Below the pieces are notes generated by a model. It was not told the DNA's origin and did no database searches. It worked only from the letters and a program-made list of their open reading frames with translations. Made by a program: the position numbers and the translations under genes. Of a DNA stretch of 64,000 nucleotides, positions 45,737 through 54,105 are shown in pieces. The DNA comes from Bog-473 sp963755375 (lineage in GTDB: Bacteria; Actinomycetota; Acidimicrobiia; Acidimicrobiales; RAAP-2), in the NCBI GenBank assembly GCA_963755375.1, contig CAVWKG010000002.1, positions 124,001 through 188,000 on the forward strand, read 5' to 3'. How positions within the stretch are numbered: the first letter of the stretch is position 1; every line of letters starts with the position of its first letter.

Positions 45737-46528
45737 TCAGTGCTGGTGAGCCGGGCACCAGTAGGTGGTGCGACCGCCGACCACCTCCCGGCGTAGCTCC
45801 GTCCCGTCGCGCGGGCAGTGCCCGCCGTCGTGGCGCTCCTGCATCAGGTCCCCCATGTGCGAGCCACTCCGGCGCGCCAACTGTCGCAGCGTGGCCCGGA
45901 GCACCGTGTGCAGGCGCTTGAGCTCGTCGTCCGTGAGCGGCGTCCGCCGACCGGGGGCCAGGTCGGCGCGCCAGAGGATCTCGTCGGCCAGCAGGTTGCC
46001 GACGCCGGCCAGTCGATCCTGGTCCATCAAGCGCGCCTTGAGCGGTGCATGTGTGGGTCCGGGCCCAATGGCCAACGCCACGCGGAGCTCGCGCTGGGTC
46101 ACGGTGAGCGCGTCCGGCCCGAGGCGGCTCTCGTCGGGAGCGATCTCGACGGACCCGAAGCGGCGGGGGTCGTGCACGACGAGCTGGCCGCCGTCAGCGA
46201 ACGTGATCCGGGCCCGCACCCACTTCTCCTCGAAGACACCGGGCCCGTAGCGGAGCCGGTCGAGCGCCTCGTGCCCGTCCACCACGAGGCCGCCCGTCAT
46301 GCCGAAGCGCACGCCCAGGGTCGGACCCCCATCCGTGTCGAGAAGGAGAAGCTTCCCGCGCCGGCGCGCCGCGCTGAACGAGCGGCCGACCAGGGCCGCC
46401 CGCAGCCGGGGCGGCGTGGTCCCGCCCCGGCCGTAGCGGGAATCCACCATCCAGGCGCGGGCGATGGGTCGCCCGAGCGCCGGTTCGGCGCAGGCCCGGT
46501 ACAGCTCGACTTCGAGGATCTCCGGCAC
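45737..46528 (-). CDS. Formamidopyrimidine-DNA glycosylase / endonuclease VIII family
   Basis: Base-excision repair enzyme of 263 residues that removes oxidised bases. After the initiator GTG the protein begins with PEILEVELYR, giving the catalytic Pro and Glu. GMTGGL, the Lys in RRRGKLLLLD and the H2TH element LMDQDRLAGVGNLLADEILW are present. The C-terminal zinc finger is unusual: CPRD in place of CxxC and CPAH in place of CPxC. The GTG at 46528 is the only start that gives the required N-terminal proline. It is divergent from the F420-hydrogenase-beta-like gene. Confidence 0.88.
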   Translation of the reverse strand: MPEILEVELYRACAEPALGRPIARAWMVDSRYGRGGTTPPRLRAALVGRSFSAARRRGKLLLLDTDGGPTLGVRFGMTGGLVVDGHEALDRLRYGPGVFEEKWVRARITFADGGQLVVHDPRRFGSVEIAPDESRLGPDALTVTQRELRVALAIGPGPTHAPLKARLMDQDRLAGVGNLLADEILWRADLAPGRRTPLTDDELKRLHTVLRATLRQLARRSGSHMGDLMQERHDGGHCPRDGTELRREVVGGRTTYWCPAHQH

Positions 46529-46577
46529 CGGCGCAAGGTATCCGACCGGTGCGGTCCCACCCGAATATGGTGGACCA

Positions 46578-47711
46578 ATGCCTCCCGAGAAGCCGCAATG
46601 GGCCGAGCTGTTCACCGAGGTCGTGACCTCCGGGCTCTGCACGGGGTGTTCCGCCTGCGTGATCGCCTGCCCGTACGACGTCCTCGGCTACAACGATCAG
46701 GACGGGGTCTACAGGCCCTTCCACGTGGACACCGACGGCGGGCCCGACAATTGCACCCACGGCCTGAAGGGCTGCACGCTGTGCACCCGGGCCTGCCCCC
46801 GCTTCCGCACATGGGAGCCCGAGATCGAGACCTACCTGTTCGGGCGGCCCCGCAACGACCACGAGGTAGCCGGCATCTCCCGCCGGACCGTGCTGGCGCG
46901 GGCCACCGACACGGCGGTCCAGGGCACGGGGCAGGACGGCGGGCTGGTGTCCGCGCTCCTGATCTGGGCGTTCGAGCACGGGGTGATCGACGCGGCGCTG
47001 GTGTCGGGCCTCGAAGGCGACGGCTCGACCTGGAAGGCGGTGCCCCAGGTGGCCCGCTCCAAAGAGGACGTGCTGGCCACCGCGGGCTCCCGCTATACCT
47101 ACTCGGCCAATCCCCTGGCTTACGCCGAGGCCATCGCCGGCGGCGCCGAGCGCATCGCACTGGTCGGCATGGGCTGCCAGGCCTCCGCGCCACCCGTCAT
47201 GCAGGCGCGCAAGGCGGGCAAGGTGGCCCGGCGCTTCACCCTCTCCATCGGGCTGCTCTGTTCCAAGACGTTCGACGACGCCATCTTCAGCGAGCTCTTC
47301 GAGGCCAAGTACGGGCTGGCCCGGGCCGACATCGCCAAGATGAACATTAAGGGCGTCTTCCAGGTCTGGATGAAGGACGGCAGCTACCACGAGGTCCCGC
47401 TGAAGGAGGCCCACGCCTGGACGAGGGAGGGTTGCGCCAGCTGTCCGGACTTCGCGGCGGAGCATGCCGACATCTCCACCGGAGGCATCGGGGCCTTCGG
47501 CGACTGGACCCTCACCCTGCTGCGGACGGAGAAGGGTGAGGAGCTGTTCAGCGACATGGAGGCGGCCGGCGTGATCGAGACCCGGCCCATTGAGGACGAT
47601 CCCGGCGCGGTCACCCTCCTCAACAAGTTGAGCCGGATCAGCCGGAAGCGCTGGCCGGCCACGGCCGTGCCGATGCCAGGGCGCCTCCCCGCGCCTACCC
47701 CCTCCGCCTGA
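46578..47711 (+). CDS. Coenzyme F420 hydrogenase/dehydrogenase beta-subunit-like iron-sulfur flavoprotein
   Basis: Protein of 377 residues of the FrhB family. Two [4Fe-4S] motifs lie in the N-terminus, CTGCSACVIACPYDV and CTHGLKGCTLCTRACP. The FrhB N domain follows with GTGQDGGLVSALLIWAFEHG, and the C domain has GMGCQASAPPVMQ, IGLLCSKTFDD and EGCASCPDFAAEHADIS. These enzymes pass electrons between F420 or another carrier and a substrate reductase. It could be an F420-linked oxidoreductase, consistent with an actinobacterial host; the substrate is not known. Confidence 0.87.
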   Translation: MPPEKPQWAELFTEVVTSGLCTGCSACVIACPYDVLGYNDQDGVYRPFHVDTDGGPDNCTHGLKGCTLCTRACPRFRTWEPEIETYLFGRPRNDHEVAGISRRTVLARATDTAVQGTGQDGGLVSALLIWAFEHGVIDAALVSGLEGDGSTWKAVPQVARSKEDVLATAGSRYTYSANPLAYAEAIAGGAERIALVGMGCQASAPPVMQARKAGKVARRFTLSIGLLCSKTFDDAIFSELFEAKYGLARADIAKMNIKGVFQVWMKDGSYHEVPLKEAHAWTREGCASCPDFAAEHADISTGGIGAFGDWTLTLLRTEKGEELFSDMEAAGVIETRPIEDDPGAVTLLNKLSRISRKRWPATAVPMPGRLPAPTPSA

Positions 47712-47722
47712 GTGGTGCGCCG

Positions 47723-48109
47723 ATGAGCGGGCCCCACGCCGACGCCTTCGCGGCGCTCCTCGGCATCGGCGTGGAGCGGCGGGGCGAAGGCCACACGGTG
47801 GCCGTGCTCGCCACGGACGAGCGCCACGCCAACCCGCACGGCACCGTGCACGGGGCGGTCTTCTACGCGGTGGCGGGCGCGGCGGTTGCCGCGGCGGCCA
47901 ACGACACCGAGAACTCCGGCATCATCTCGTCGGTGCTCGTCGAGTACCTCCAGCCCGCCGCACTCGGCGATGAGCTCTATGCCGAGGTGACCCGCGAGGT
48001 GTCGACCGGCCGGGAGGACATCTTCACGGGCTCCGTACGCCGCGGCCGGCATGGCGACCTGCTGGCGTGGGTACGGGCCCGCGGCACCAGACGCAGCCGC
48101 ACCAGCTGA
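47723..48109 (+). CDS. PaaI-family thioesterase
   Basis: Hotdog thioesterase of 128 residues. NPHGTVHGAVFYAVAGAAVA is the active-site region, with the conserved HGTVHG, and VLVEYLQPAALGDELYAEVT follows. It probably hydrolyses aryl- or acyl-CoA esters. It lies 11 bp after the F420-hydrogenase-beta-like gene on the same strand and is likely co-transcribed with it. Confidence 0.87.
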   Translation: MSGPHADAFAALLGIGVERRGEGHTVAVLATDERHANPHGTVHGAVFYAVAGAAVAAAANDTENSGIISSVLVEYLQPAALGDELYAEVTREVSTGREDIFTGSVRRGRHGDLLAWVRARGTRRSRTS

Positions 48110-48196
48110 GCGCCCGGCTTACCCGGCCCCATGGTGGCCGAATCTGTGGGAACCAGGTCATTGACGCCAGTCGGGCCGGCCCGCAGAGTGGGACAG

Positions 48197-49172
48197 GTGC
48201 AGCAGCGTCACGTCGTGATCGTCGCCTTCGACGGCATCCAGCCGCTCGATGCGGTGGGACCGCACGATGCGGTGGGCCGCCTCGCTCGGGCGAGCGGGTG
48301 GCTACCGGGTCACCCTCGCCTCTCCCGGCGGTGGGAGCGTCCGGGCCGAGAGCGGCCTCGTGCTCGGCACGTCCCCGTTGCCCGCGGATTCCGAGCGCAT
48401 CGACACCCTCCTGCTGCCGGGCGGCCAGGGTGCCCGGGACGCCGCACGGGACGAAGCCCTGCTGAGCTGGATCCGCCGGGCGGCGCCGCGTTGCCGTCGC
48501 GTGGCCACCGTGTGCTCGGGAGCGTTCGTCGGCGCCGCGGCCGGACTGCTCCAGGGTCGCCGGGTCACGACCCATTGGGCCCGCGCCCGCGAGCTCGCAG
48601 AGGAGTATCCCGACCTCACCGTCGATCCCGATCCGATCTACATCCGGGACGGGAAGTACTGGTCGAGCGCAGGGGTCACCGCCGGGATCGACCTCGCCCT
48701 GGCCCTGGTCCAAGAGGATCTCGGTGTCGACGTGGCCCAGACCGTCGCCCGCTGGCTCGTCATGTTCCTGCATCGACCCGGAGGGCAGACGCAGTTCGCG
48801 TCGCCGGTCTGGGTCCCTCGTGCCGAGCGCTCGACCGTCAGGGCCGTCCAGACCCTCGTGGAAGCCGCGCCCGGGGGCGATCACCGGCTGCCTGCGCTCG
48901 CCGCTGCGGCGGCCATGAGCGTCCGTCACTTCACCCGCGTCTTCACGGCGGAGGTGGGCGAGAGCCCGAGCCGATTCGTCGAGCGCACGCGCCTCGAAGC
49001 CGCACGCCGCGAGCTCGAGGAGACGGACGACACGCTCGATGTCGTGGCGACGCGCTGTGGGCTCGGCAGCGCCGAAACGCTGCGCCGCGTCTTTCAACGG
49101 CACCTCGGCGTGGCGCCCGACGGCTACCGGCGGCGCTTCCGCGCCACCCCGAACGAAAGGACATCCGCGTGA
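48197..49172 (+). pseudogene. GlxA-type AraC regulator (DJ-1 domain plus HTH) split by a frameshift
   Basis: The first 30 codons from the GTG at 48197 read QQRHVVIVAFDGIQPLDAVG then PHDAV. The remainder, one frame over, continues AASLGRAGGYRVTLASPGGG, LPGGQGARDAARDEALLSWI, the DJ-1 nucleophile elbow VATVCSGAFVGAAAGLLQGR, and an AraC double HTH (AMSVRHFTRVFTAEVGESPS then VVATRCGLGSAETLRRVFQR). The break lies near 48271-48278 beside a GGG run. Apart from this one base the protein is complete, so a sequencing indel is likely. The stop overlaps the next DJ-1 gene (GTGA). Confidence 0.8.
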
Positions 49173-49819
49173 CCGATCGCCTGCAGATCGCCATCCCACT
49201 CTTCCCGAGATACACCGCGCTCGACGCCGTCGGCCCCTACGAGGTCCTTCAGCGGATCCCGACCTTCGACATCGTCTTCGTGGGACATGCCCGGGGAGAG
49301 GTGCGGAGCGAGAACGGCATGCTCGGGCAGAGCGCCGACGCCACCTTCGAGGAGGTCGCGGCGCCCGACGTGGTCGTCTTCCCCGGCGGGGTCGGAACGC
49401 GGCCACTCGAACACGACGAGCGGGTCCTCGAGTGGGTCCGCCGGGCCTACGCCGGGAGCCGCTTCACCACCTCGGTCTGCACCGGTTCGCTGGTACTCGG
49501 CGCGGCGGGCCTCCTCCAGGGACTCACGGCCGCCACGCACTGGTCCTGCTACCGGGAGCTGGCCGCCCACGGCGCCGAGCCGACCGCCGCGCGCGTCGTC
49601 GAGCATCGCGACGCGCGCATCGTCACCGCCGCCGGCGTGTCGAGTGGCATCGACATGGCGCTCCGCCTGGTCGAGCTGCTGGCCGACCGCACCGCCGCCC
49701 AGGCGGCGCAGCTGATGATCGAGTACGACCCCCAGCCACCGTTCGACTGCGGCTCGGTGGCCAAGGCGGACGATGTCGTCATGACCCGTGCCATCGAGTA
49801 CGCGGCACTCCGGCAGTGA
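49169..49819 (+). CDS. DJ-1/PfpI family protein (isonitrile-hydratase-like)
   Basis: Protein of 216 residues. LQIAIPLFPRYTALDAVGPY, VVVFPGGVGTRPLEHDERVL, the nucleophile Cys in TSVCTGSLVLGAAGLLQG, and ATHWSCYRELAAHGAEP form a typical DJ-1/PfpI domain close to isonitrile hydratases. It has no HTH and is translationally coupled to a GlxA-type regulator with its own DJ-1 domain, which probably regulates it. The substrate is unknown. Confidence 0.87.
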   Translation: MTDRLQIAIPLFPRYTALDAVGPYEVLQRIPTFDIVFVGHARGEVRSENGMLGQSADATFEEVAAPDVVVFPGGVGTRPLEHDERVLEWVRRAYAGSRFTTSVCTGSLVLGAAGLLQGLTAATHWSCYRELAAHGAEPTAARVVEHRDARIVTAAGVSSGIDMALRLVELLADRTAAQAAQLMIEYDPQPPFDCGSVAKADDVVMTRAIEYAALRQ

Positions 49820-49841
49820 GGATCTGCCCCACGGAGGCCCG

Positions 49842-51293
49842 TCACGACGAGCGCGGCGCAGCGGCAGCACTCTCGCCGGCGAAGCGGCCGAAGAGCGTGC
49901 TGTCCCCGATGGAGAGCCCGCTGGCGTAGCCGAACGAGCACACCCCCGCCGTGGTGCGCCCGGCGGCGAACAGGCCCCCGATCGCCGAACCGGTCAGGTC
50001 GCACACCTCGCCGGCGACCGTCGTCTCCAGGCCACCCAGGGTGAACGGCGCGTAGGGCGCCGGCCCGATGCGGAGGTCGACGGCGCCGATGGGCGGGACC
50101 AGCGGGCGCACCCAGGCCGGGGCCTTGTGGAAGAGGGGGTCCTCCCCCGTCGCCGCATGCCGGTTGTACAGGTCCACGGTGGATTGGAGCGACCCGGCCG
50201 GCAGGCCGATCTCGGATTCGAGCTGCGCCGCCGTCTCGCAGACCCAGGTGGCGGCGAGGCCCATCCAGTTCACCTCGTACGAGGCCTCGTCGACGATCAG
50301 GTACACCTCGCCGTCCTGCCCGTAGAGCGCGGCCTGCCCCACCCGCCCCATGTAGGTGTCCTCGTTGATGAAGCGCTGACCCTTGCCGTTGACCAGGATG
50401 CCGTGGATCAACGTTCGCGGCGGGGTGATGGGCAATGACACCTCGCCCGCGTACATGTTGCGCACGGCGGCGCCGAGGGCCTGCGCCATGCGGATGCCCC
50501 GCCCGTCGTCACCCTCGGTGCCGACCTTGAACGTGCCCCGTGCCAGCGGTGGGCAATGCCGGCGCAGCATGTCGTCGTCGAAGATGAAGCCGCCGGCGGT
50601 GAGCACCACGCCGCGGCGGGCCCGCAGTGTCACCGTTTCGCCGAAGCGGTGCGCCTGCACGCCGACGACCCGGCCGTCGTCGCACACCAGGCGGTCCACC
50701 CGGGTGTCGACCAACACCGCCGCGCCCGCGCCGGTGGCGGCCGCCGCCAGGTGCTGCATGAGGAGCCATCCCGTCGACCGCTTGGTCTTGGCCAGGTGGC
50801 CTCGGGGGGCGGGGTGGGCGATCTCGTTGAAGGGATACGCATCCTCGCCGCCCGAGTAGACGAGGCCCTCGGTGCCGTTCGGCGCCATGGAGGTCTCGGC
50901 GCAGAACGTCGGGTCGAAGGGCACGTCTCGGGCCACCAGCCAGTCGAAGTGACCCAAGCTCTCCTCGCAGTAGCGGGCGATCTTGGCCTCGTTGGGATCC
51001 GGACCGCAGGCCGCCATCATGTAGCGGTACATGTCCTCGAGAGAGTCCTCGAACCCGCAGGCCGTCTGGATCGGCGTGCCCCCGCCGAGGTAGACGATGC
51101 CCTCGGCCAGCGCGGCGGCGCCACCCGGGCCACCTGTCCTTTCGGTCACGAGAACCTGGGCCCCGGCGGTGGCGGCGGTGAAGGCGGCAGCTGAACCGGC
51201 CGCGCCGAACCCGACGACGATCACGTCGAGCGTGTCGTCCCAGTGCGTGACCTCCCCTGCGTCGCACGGTGTCACGTCGTTCGGCTCGCGCAC
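49842..51293 (-). CDS. FAD-dependent dehydrogenase, 3-ketosteroid-delta1-dehydrogenase / fumarate reductase-like
   Basis: Flavoprotein of 483 residues. The Rossmann motif is VIVVGFGAAGSAAAFTAATA and the FAD signature continues to VTERTGGPGGAAALAEG. GVVLTAGGFIFDDDMLRRH, GKGQRFINEDTYMG and the C-terminal ATP-type motif GLFAAGRTTAGVCSFGYASG follow the FAD_binding_2 order. These enzymes dehydrogenate steroids or reduce enoates. The GTG at 51293 has a GGGGAGG six bases upstream. It is divergent from an APH-like gene. Confidence 0.87.
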   Translation of the reverse strand: MREPNDVTPCDAGEVTHWDDTLDVIVVGFGAAGSAAAFTAATAGAQVLVTERTGGPGGAAALAEGIVYLGGGTPIQTACGFEDSLEDMYRYMMAACGPDPNEAKIARYCEESLGHFDWLVARDVPFDPTFCAETSMAPNGTEGLVYSGGEDAYPFNEIAHPAPRGHLAKTKRSTGWLLMQHLAAAATGAGAAVLVDTRVDRLVCDDGRVVGVQAHRFGETVTLRARRGVVLTAGGFIFDDDMLRRHCPPLARGTFKVGTEGDDGRGIRMAQALGAAVRNMYAGEVSLPITPPRTLIHGILVNGKGQRFINEDTYMGRVGQAALYGQDGEVYLIVDEASYEVNWMGLAATWVCETAAQLESEIGLPAGSLQSTVDLYNRHAATGEDPLFHKAPAWVRPLVPPIGAVDLRIGPAPYAPFTLGGLETTVAGEVCDLTGSAIGGLFAAGRTTAGVCSFGYASGLSIGDSTLFGRFAGESAAAAPRSS

Positions 51294-51367
51294 TCCATCC
51301 TCCCCGCGGTGTCGCCGAGACGGTAGCCGTTGCTGCGAGCGAGCCCCGGACCTCCTACCCTGCCTGT

Positions 51368-52162
51368 GTGCTGTCCCCGTCCGCACCACCACCCGAGCTC
51401 GAGCGGGTCGCCCCGGGCTGGACGGCCACCCTGGCCTATGGTCTCGTCCCGGACCTGACCACGTGGCGGCTCACCGGGCCGGCCGGCTCGGTCCGCTTCG
51501 CCAAGGTCGCGACGGGCAGCTGCGGGCGCTATCCCACGTTGCGCGGCGAGTCGGAGCGCATGGTCTGGGCCGGTCCCTACCTCCCGGTGCCCACGGTCGT
51601 GGCGCTCGAAGAACTCGGTGACGCCACCATCTTGGTGACCGAGGCGTTGCCCGGGCACGACGCCACGGACCCAATGTGGCAGGCCGACCTCCCCGCCCTG
51701 GTACAGGCCCTCGGCCGGGGGCTGCGCTCGTTCCACGAAGCCGTCGGCGAGGAGTGGTGCCCCTTTCGCTTCAACCTGGCGCGCGGCTTGGCGCACGTCG
51801 AGGAACGGGTCACCTCGGGTGACATCGACCGCGCCGGCTTCCACGAGCAGCACACCCATCTGACCCCGGCGGCGGCGCTGGCGGAACTTGAGGCGACTGC
51901 CCCCGACGACGAGGACCTGGTCGTGTGCCACGGCGACTTCTGCCCGCCCAACGTGTTGCTCCAGGTGGGCCGGGTCACCGGCTACGTCGACCTCGGCGAA
52001 CTCGGCGCTGCCGATCGCTGGTGGGACGTGGCGGTCGGTGCGTGGAGCGTCGGTTGGAACTTCGGGGAGGAGTTCGAGCCCCTGTTCTACGAGAGCTACG
52101 GCGTGACCCCGGACCCCGAGCGCATCCGCTTCTTCCGGCTCCTCTACGACCTCGTGTCCTGA
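51368..52162 (+). CDS. Aminoglycoside 3-prime-phosphotransferase-like kinase
   Basis: Small-molecule kinase of 264 residues. The catalytic loop VVCHGDFCPPNVLL supplies the Asp and Asn, and the metal-binding segment is VTGYVDLGELGAADRWWDVA. The N-terminal lobe has SVRFAKVATG and LVTEALPGHDATDP. The APH(3-prime) fold is clear, but resistance cannot be concluded, since many relatives phosphorylate sugars or other metabolites. The GTG at 51368 is the first plausible start. The last 19 bases overlap the convergent UdgB gene. Confidence 0.85.
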   Translation: MLSPSAPPPELERVAPGWTATLAYGLVPDLTTWRLTGPAGSVRFAKVATGSCGRYPTLRGESERMVWAGPYLPVPTVVALEELGDATILVTEALPGHDATDPMWQADLPALVQALGRGLRSFHEAVGEEWCPFRFNLARGLAHVEERVTSGDIDRAGFHEQHTHLTPAAALAELEATAPDDEDLVVCHGDFCPPNVLLQVGRVTGYVDLGELGAADRWWDVAVGAWSVGWNFGEEFEPLFYESYGVTPDPERIRFFRLLYDLVS

Positions 52163-52851
52163 CCCGATGCGGCAATCAGCAGACTGGCCCGGGTGAAAAC
52201 GGCGTCGAACATCGGAACAGTCAGCTTGCCGGTGAACGTGTTCTGCTGGCTCGGGTGGTAGGAGCCGAGCAGCGTCACCCCGCCCGGGAGCTCGCTCTCG
52301 GCCAGATGGCCGAACGCCGGGCGGGGGCGGAGTCCGTAGTGGGCGGCGACGGCCTGCCAGGCGAACTGGCCCAGCGCGACCACGACCATGGTCCCCTCGA
52401 GGAGCGACAGCTCGCGGGCCAGGTACGACCCGCACGCCTCGCGCTCGGCCGGGGTGGGCTTGTTGGCCGGTGGCGCGCAGTGCACGGTCGCGGTGACGTA
52501 GGCGCCGGTGAGCTCGAGCCCGTCGTCGCGGCATGTGCTCGTCGGCTGCGACGCGAAGCCCGCCCGGTGAAGGGCGGCGAAGAGCCAGTCACCTGACCGG
52601 TCCCCAGTGAACATCCGGCCGGTGCGGTTGGCGCCGTGCGCCGCCGGCGCCAATCCGACGAGCACCAGCGATGCGCGGGGGTCGCCGAAGCCCGGGACCC
52701 CACGACCCCAGTACACCTGTCCCGCATACGAGGCCCGTCCGGTGCGCGCCACCTCTTCGCGCCAGCTCACCAACCTCGGGCAGCGCCGGCAGGCGGCCAC
52801 GTCCCGTTGCACTGCGGCCACCGAGTCCCTCGGGCCACGGTTGGACGCCAC
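52144..52851 (-). CDS. Uracil-DNA glycosylase, family 5 (UdgB)
   Basis: DNA-repair enzyme of 235 residues. Cysteines that could ligate an Fe-S cluster lie in ACRRCPRL and later in STCRDD and TVHCAPPANKPTPAE. The active-site motif is LVGLAPAAHGANRTGRMFTG, with Ala in place of Asp as in UdgB, and the DNA-binding HPS motif is GSYHPSQQNT. The enzyme removes uracil and other deaminated bases. The GTG at 52851 starts the conserved region. It is divergent from the phosphomutase-like gene with 15 bp between starts. Confidence 0.88.
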   Translation of the reverse strand: MASNRGPRDSVAAVQRDVAACRRCPRLVSWREEVARTGRASYAGQVYWGRGVPGFGDPRASLVLVGLAPAAHGANRTGRMFTGDRSGDWLFAALHRAGFASQPTSTCRDDGLELTGAYVTATVHCAPPANKPTPAEREACGSYLARELSLLEGTMVVVALGQFAWQAVAAHYGLRPRPAFGHLAESELPGGVTLLGSYHPSQQNTFTGKLTVPMFDAVFTRASLLIAASGQDTRS

Positions 52852-52866
52852 GACGCAGAGCCTACG

Positions 52867-53562
52867 ATGGCGCCCGTGTCCCCGACCGGCCGTTCCGCCT
52901 CCGCACGCATGCCAACCCGGCGTGGCCGCAAGGCTCTTCCGGCGACCGTCGTCCTCCTGGTCCGCCACGGCGCCACCCCCACCACCGGCAAGATGCTGCC
53001 CGGGCAGGCCGCCGGCCTGCACCTCGCCGAGAAGGGGCAGGCGCAGGCCGCGGCCGCGGCCGAGCGCATCGCGACCCTCACCAAGGCCCCGACGGCCGTC
53101 TACGCGTCGCCGCTGGAACGCACGCGCGAGACGGCAGCCCCGATTGCGAAGGCTCTTGGTCTGCGGGTCCGCACCGCCCCCGGCCTCATCGAGGTCGACG
53201 TGGGCGACTGGACCGAGAAGCCCCTGGCCCGGCTCTACCGGACCCCCGAGTGGCCGATCGTGCAGCGCTGGCCCAGCGGGTTCCGGTTTCCCGGCGGGGA
53301 GTCCTTCGCCGAGATGGCGGTGCGCTCCATGGAGACGGTCCTCGGCCTCGTGACCGAGCACCCCGGCCAGACGGTCGTCGCCGTGTCGCACGCGGACCCG
53401 ATCAAGGCGATCGTGGCGGCGGCCGCCGGAATGCCGCTCGACTTGCTGCAGCGTCTGGTCATTTCGCCCTGCTCCATCTCAGCTCTGCTCTTCACGGCGG
53501 GCGGCCCCGTGGTGCTGTGCATGAATTCGACGGGCGCGCTGAACGAGCTGGCCTTGTCGTGA
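52867..53562 (+). CDS. MSMEG_4193-family histidine phosphatase/phosphomutase-like protein
   Basis: Branch of the phosphoglycerate mutase superfamily, 231 residues. The phospho-acceptor motif is VVLLVRHGATPTTGKMLPG, the second arginine lies in ASPLERTRETAAPIA, EVDVGDWTEKPLARLYRTPE follows, and the second His is in VAVSHADPIKA. It is the first gene of a three-gene operon with DUF3090 and SCO1664 proteins, an arrangement conserved in actinobacteria near mycothiol gene mshC. The substrate is unknown. Confidence 0.9.
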   Translation: MAPVSPTGRSASARMPTRRGRKALPATVVLLVRHGATPTTGKMLPGQAAGLHLAEKGQAQAAAAAERIATLTKAPTAVYASPLERTRETAAPIAKALGLRVRTAPGLIEVDVGDWTEKPLARLYRTPEWPIVQRWPSGFRFPGGESFAEMAVRSMETVLGLVTEHPGQTVVAVSHADPIKAIVAAAAGMPLDLLQRLVISPCSISALLFTAGGPVVLCMNSTGALNELALS

Positions 53563-53575
53563 CGCGGCGGCTGCG

Positions 53576-54100
53576 GTGAGCGACGAGTACGACTTCGACG
53601 CGCCGGACCACTGCACCGTCGGGGTCCTCGGAGAGGTGGGCCAGCGGCTGTTTCTCTTCTATTGCCGCCAGGGCCTGTCCGAAACGACGGTCAAGGTGGA
53701 GAAGCAACAGGTGGCGGTGCTCGCCGGGTATCTGGGGCGCATCGTCAAAGAGCTGGGACGGCCGGGGCATCTGCCCGACGACCTTCAGTTCTACGGCACC
53801 GAGGAGTTCGAGTGGGTCGTGGGGACCATCGGTGTCTCCTACGACGAGGAGCTCGACCGGGTCATCGTGGTGCTCGAAGAGCTGGGCGTCGAGGACGAGG
53901 ACGACGAAGAGGACGACGACATCGAAGGGGGCCACGTGCTCCGCGTCGCCCTCACCCGCGAACAGGCGGCCGCTTTCGCGATCCACGCAACGCGTCTGGT
54001 CGAGGCGGGCCGCCCGCCCTGCCCGTTGTGCTCGCTCCCGCTGGACCCGGCTGGACACGACTGCCCGCGTACCAACGGGCACCGGCCACCGGTGAACTAG
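53576..54100 (+). CDS. DUF3090 family protein
   Basis: Protein of 174 residues. VGVLGEVGQRLFLFYCRQGL, TVKVEKQQVAVLAGYLGRIV and FEWVVGTIGVSYDEELDRVI match DUF3090, followed by an acidic stretch (EDEDDEEDDD) and a C-terminal four-Cys motif PPCPLCSLPLDPAGHDCPR that could bind zinc. The function is not known. It sits 13 bp after the phosphomutase-like gene and 5 bp before the SCO1664-like gene. Confidence 0.92.
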   Translation: MSDEYDFDAPDHCTVGVLGEVGQRLFLFYCRQGLSETTVKVEKQQVAVLAGYLGRIVKELGRPGHLPDDLQFYGTEEFEWVVGTIGVSYDEELDRVIVVLEELGVEDEDDEEDDDIEGGHVLRVALTREQAAAFAIHATRLVEAGRPPCPLCSLPLDPAGHDCPRTNGHRPPVN

Positions 54101-54105
54101 CTGCG

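Noticed and set aside
51368..52162. Calling the APH-like kinase an antibiotic resistance gene
   Set aside because: The fold and catalytic motif are shared with metabolic kinases and nothing nearby indicates aminoglycoside resistance.
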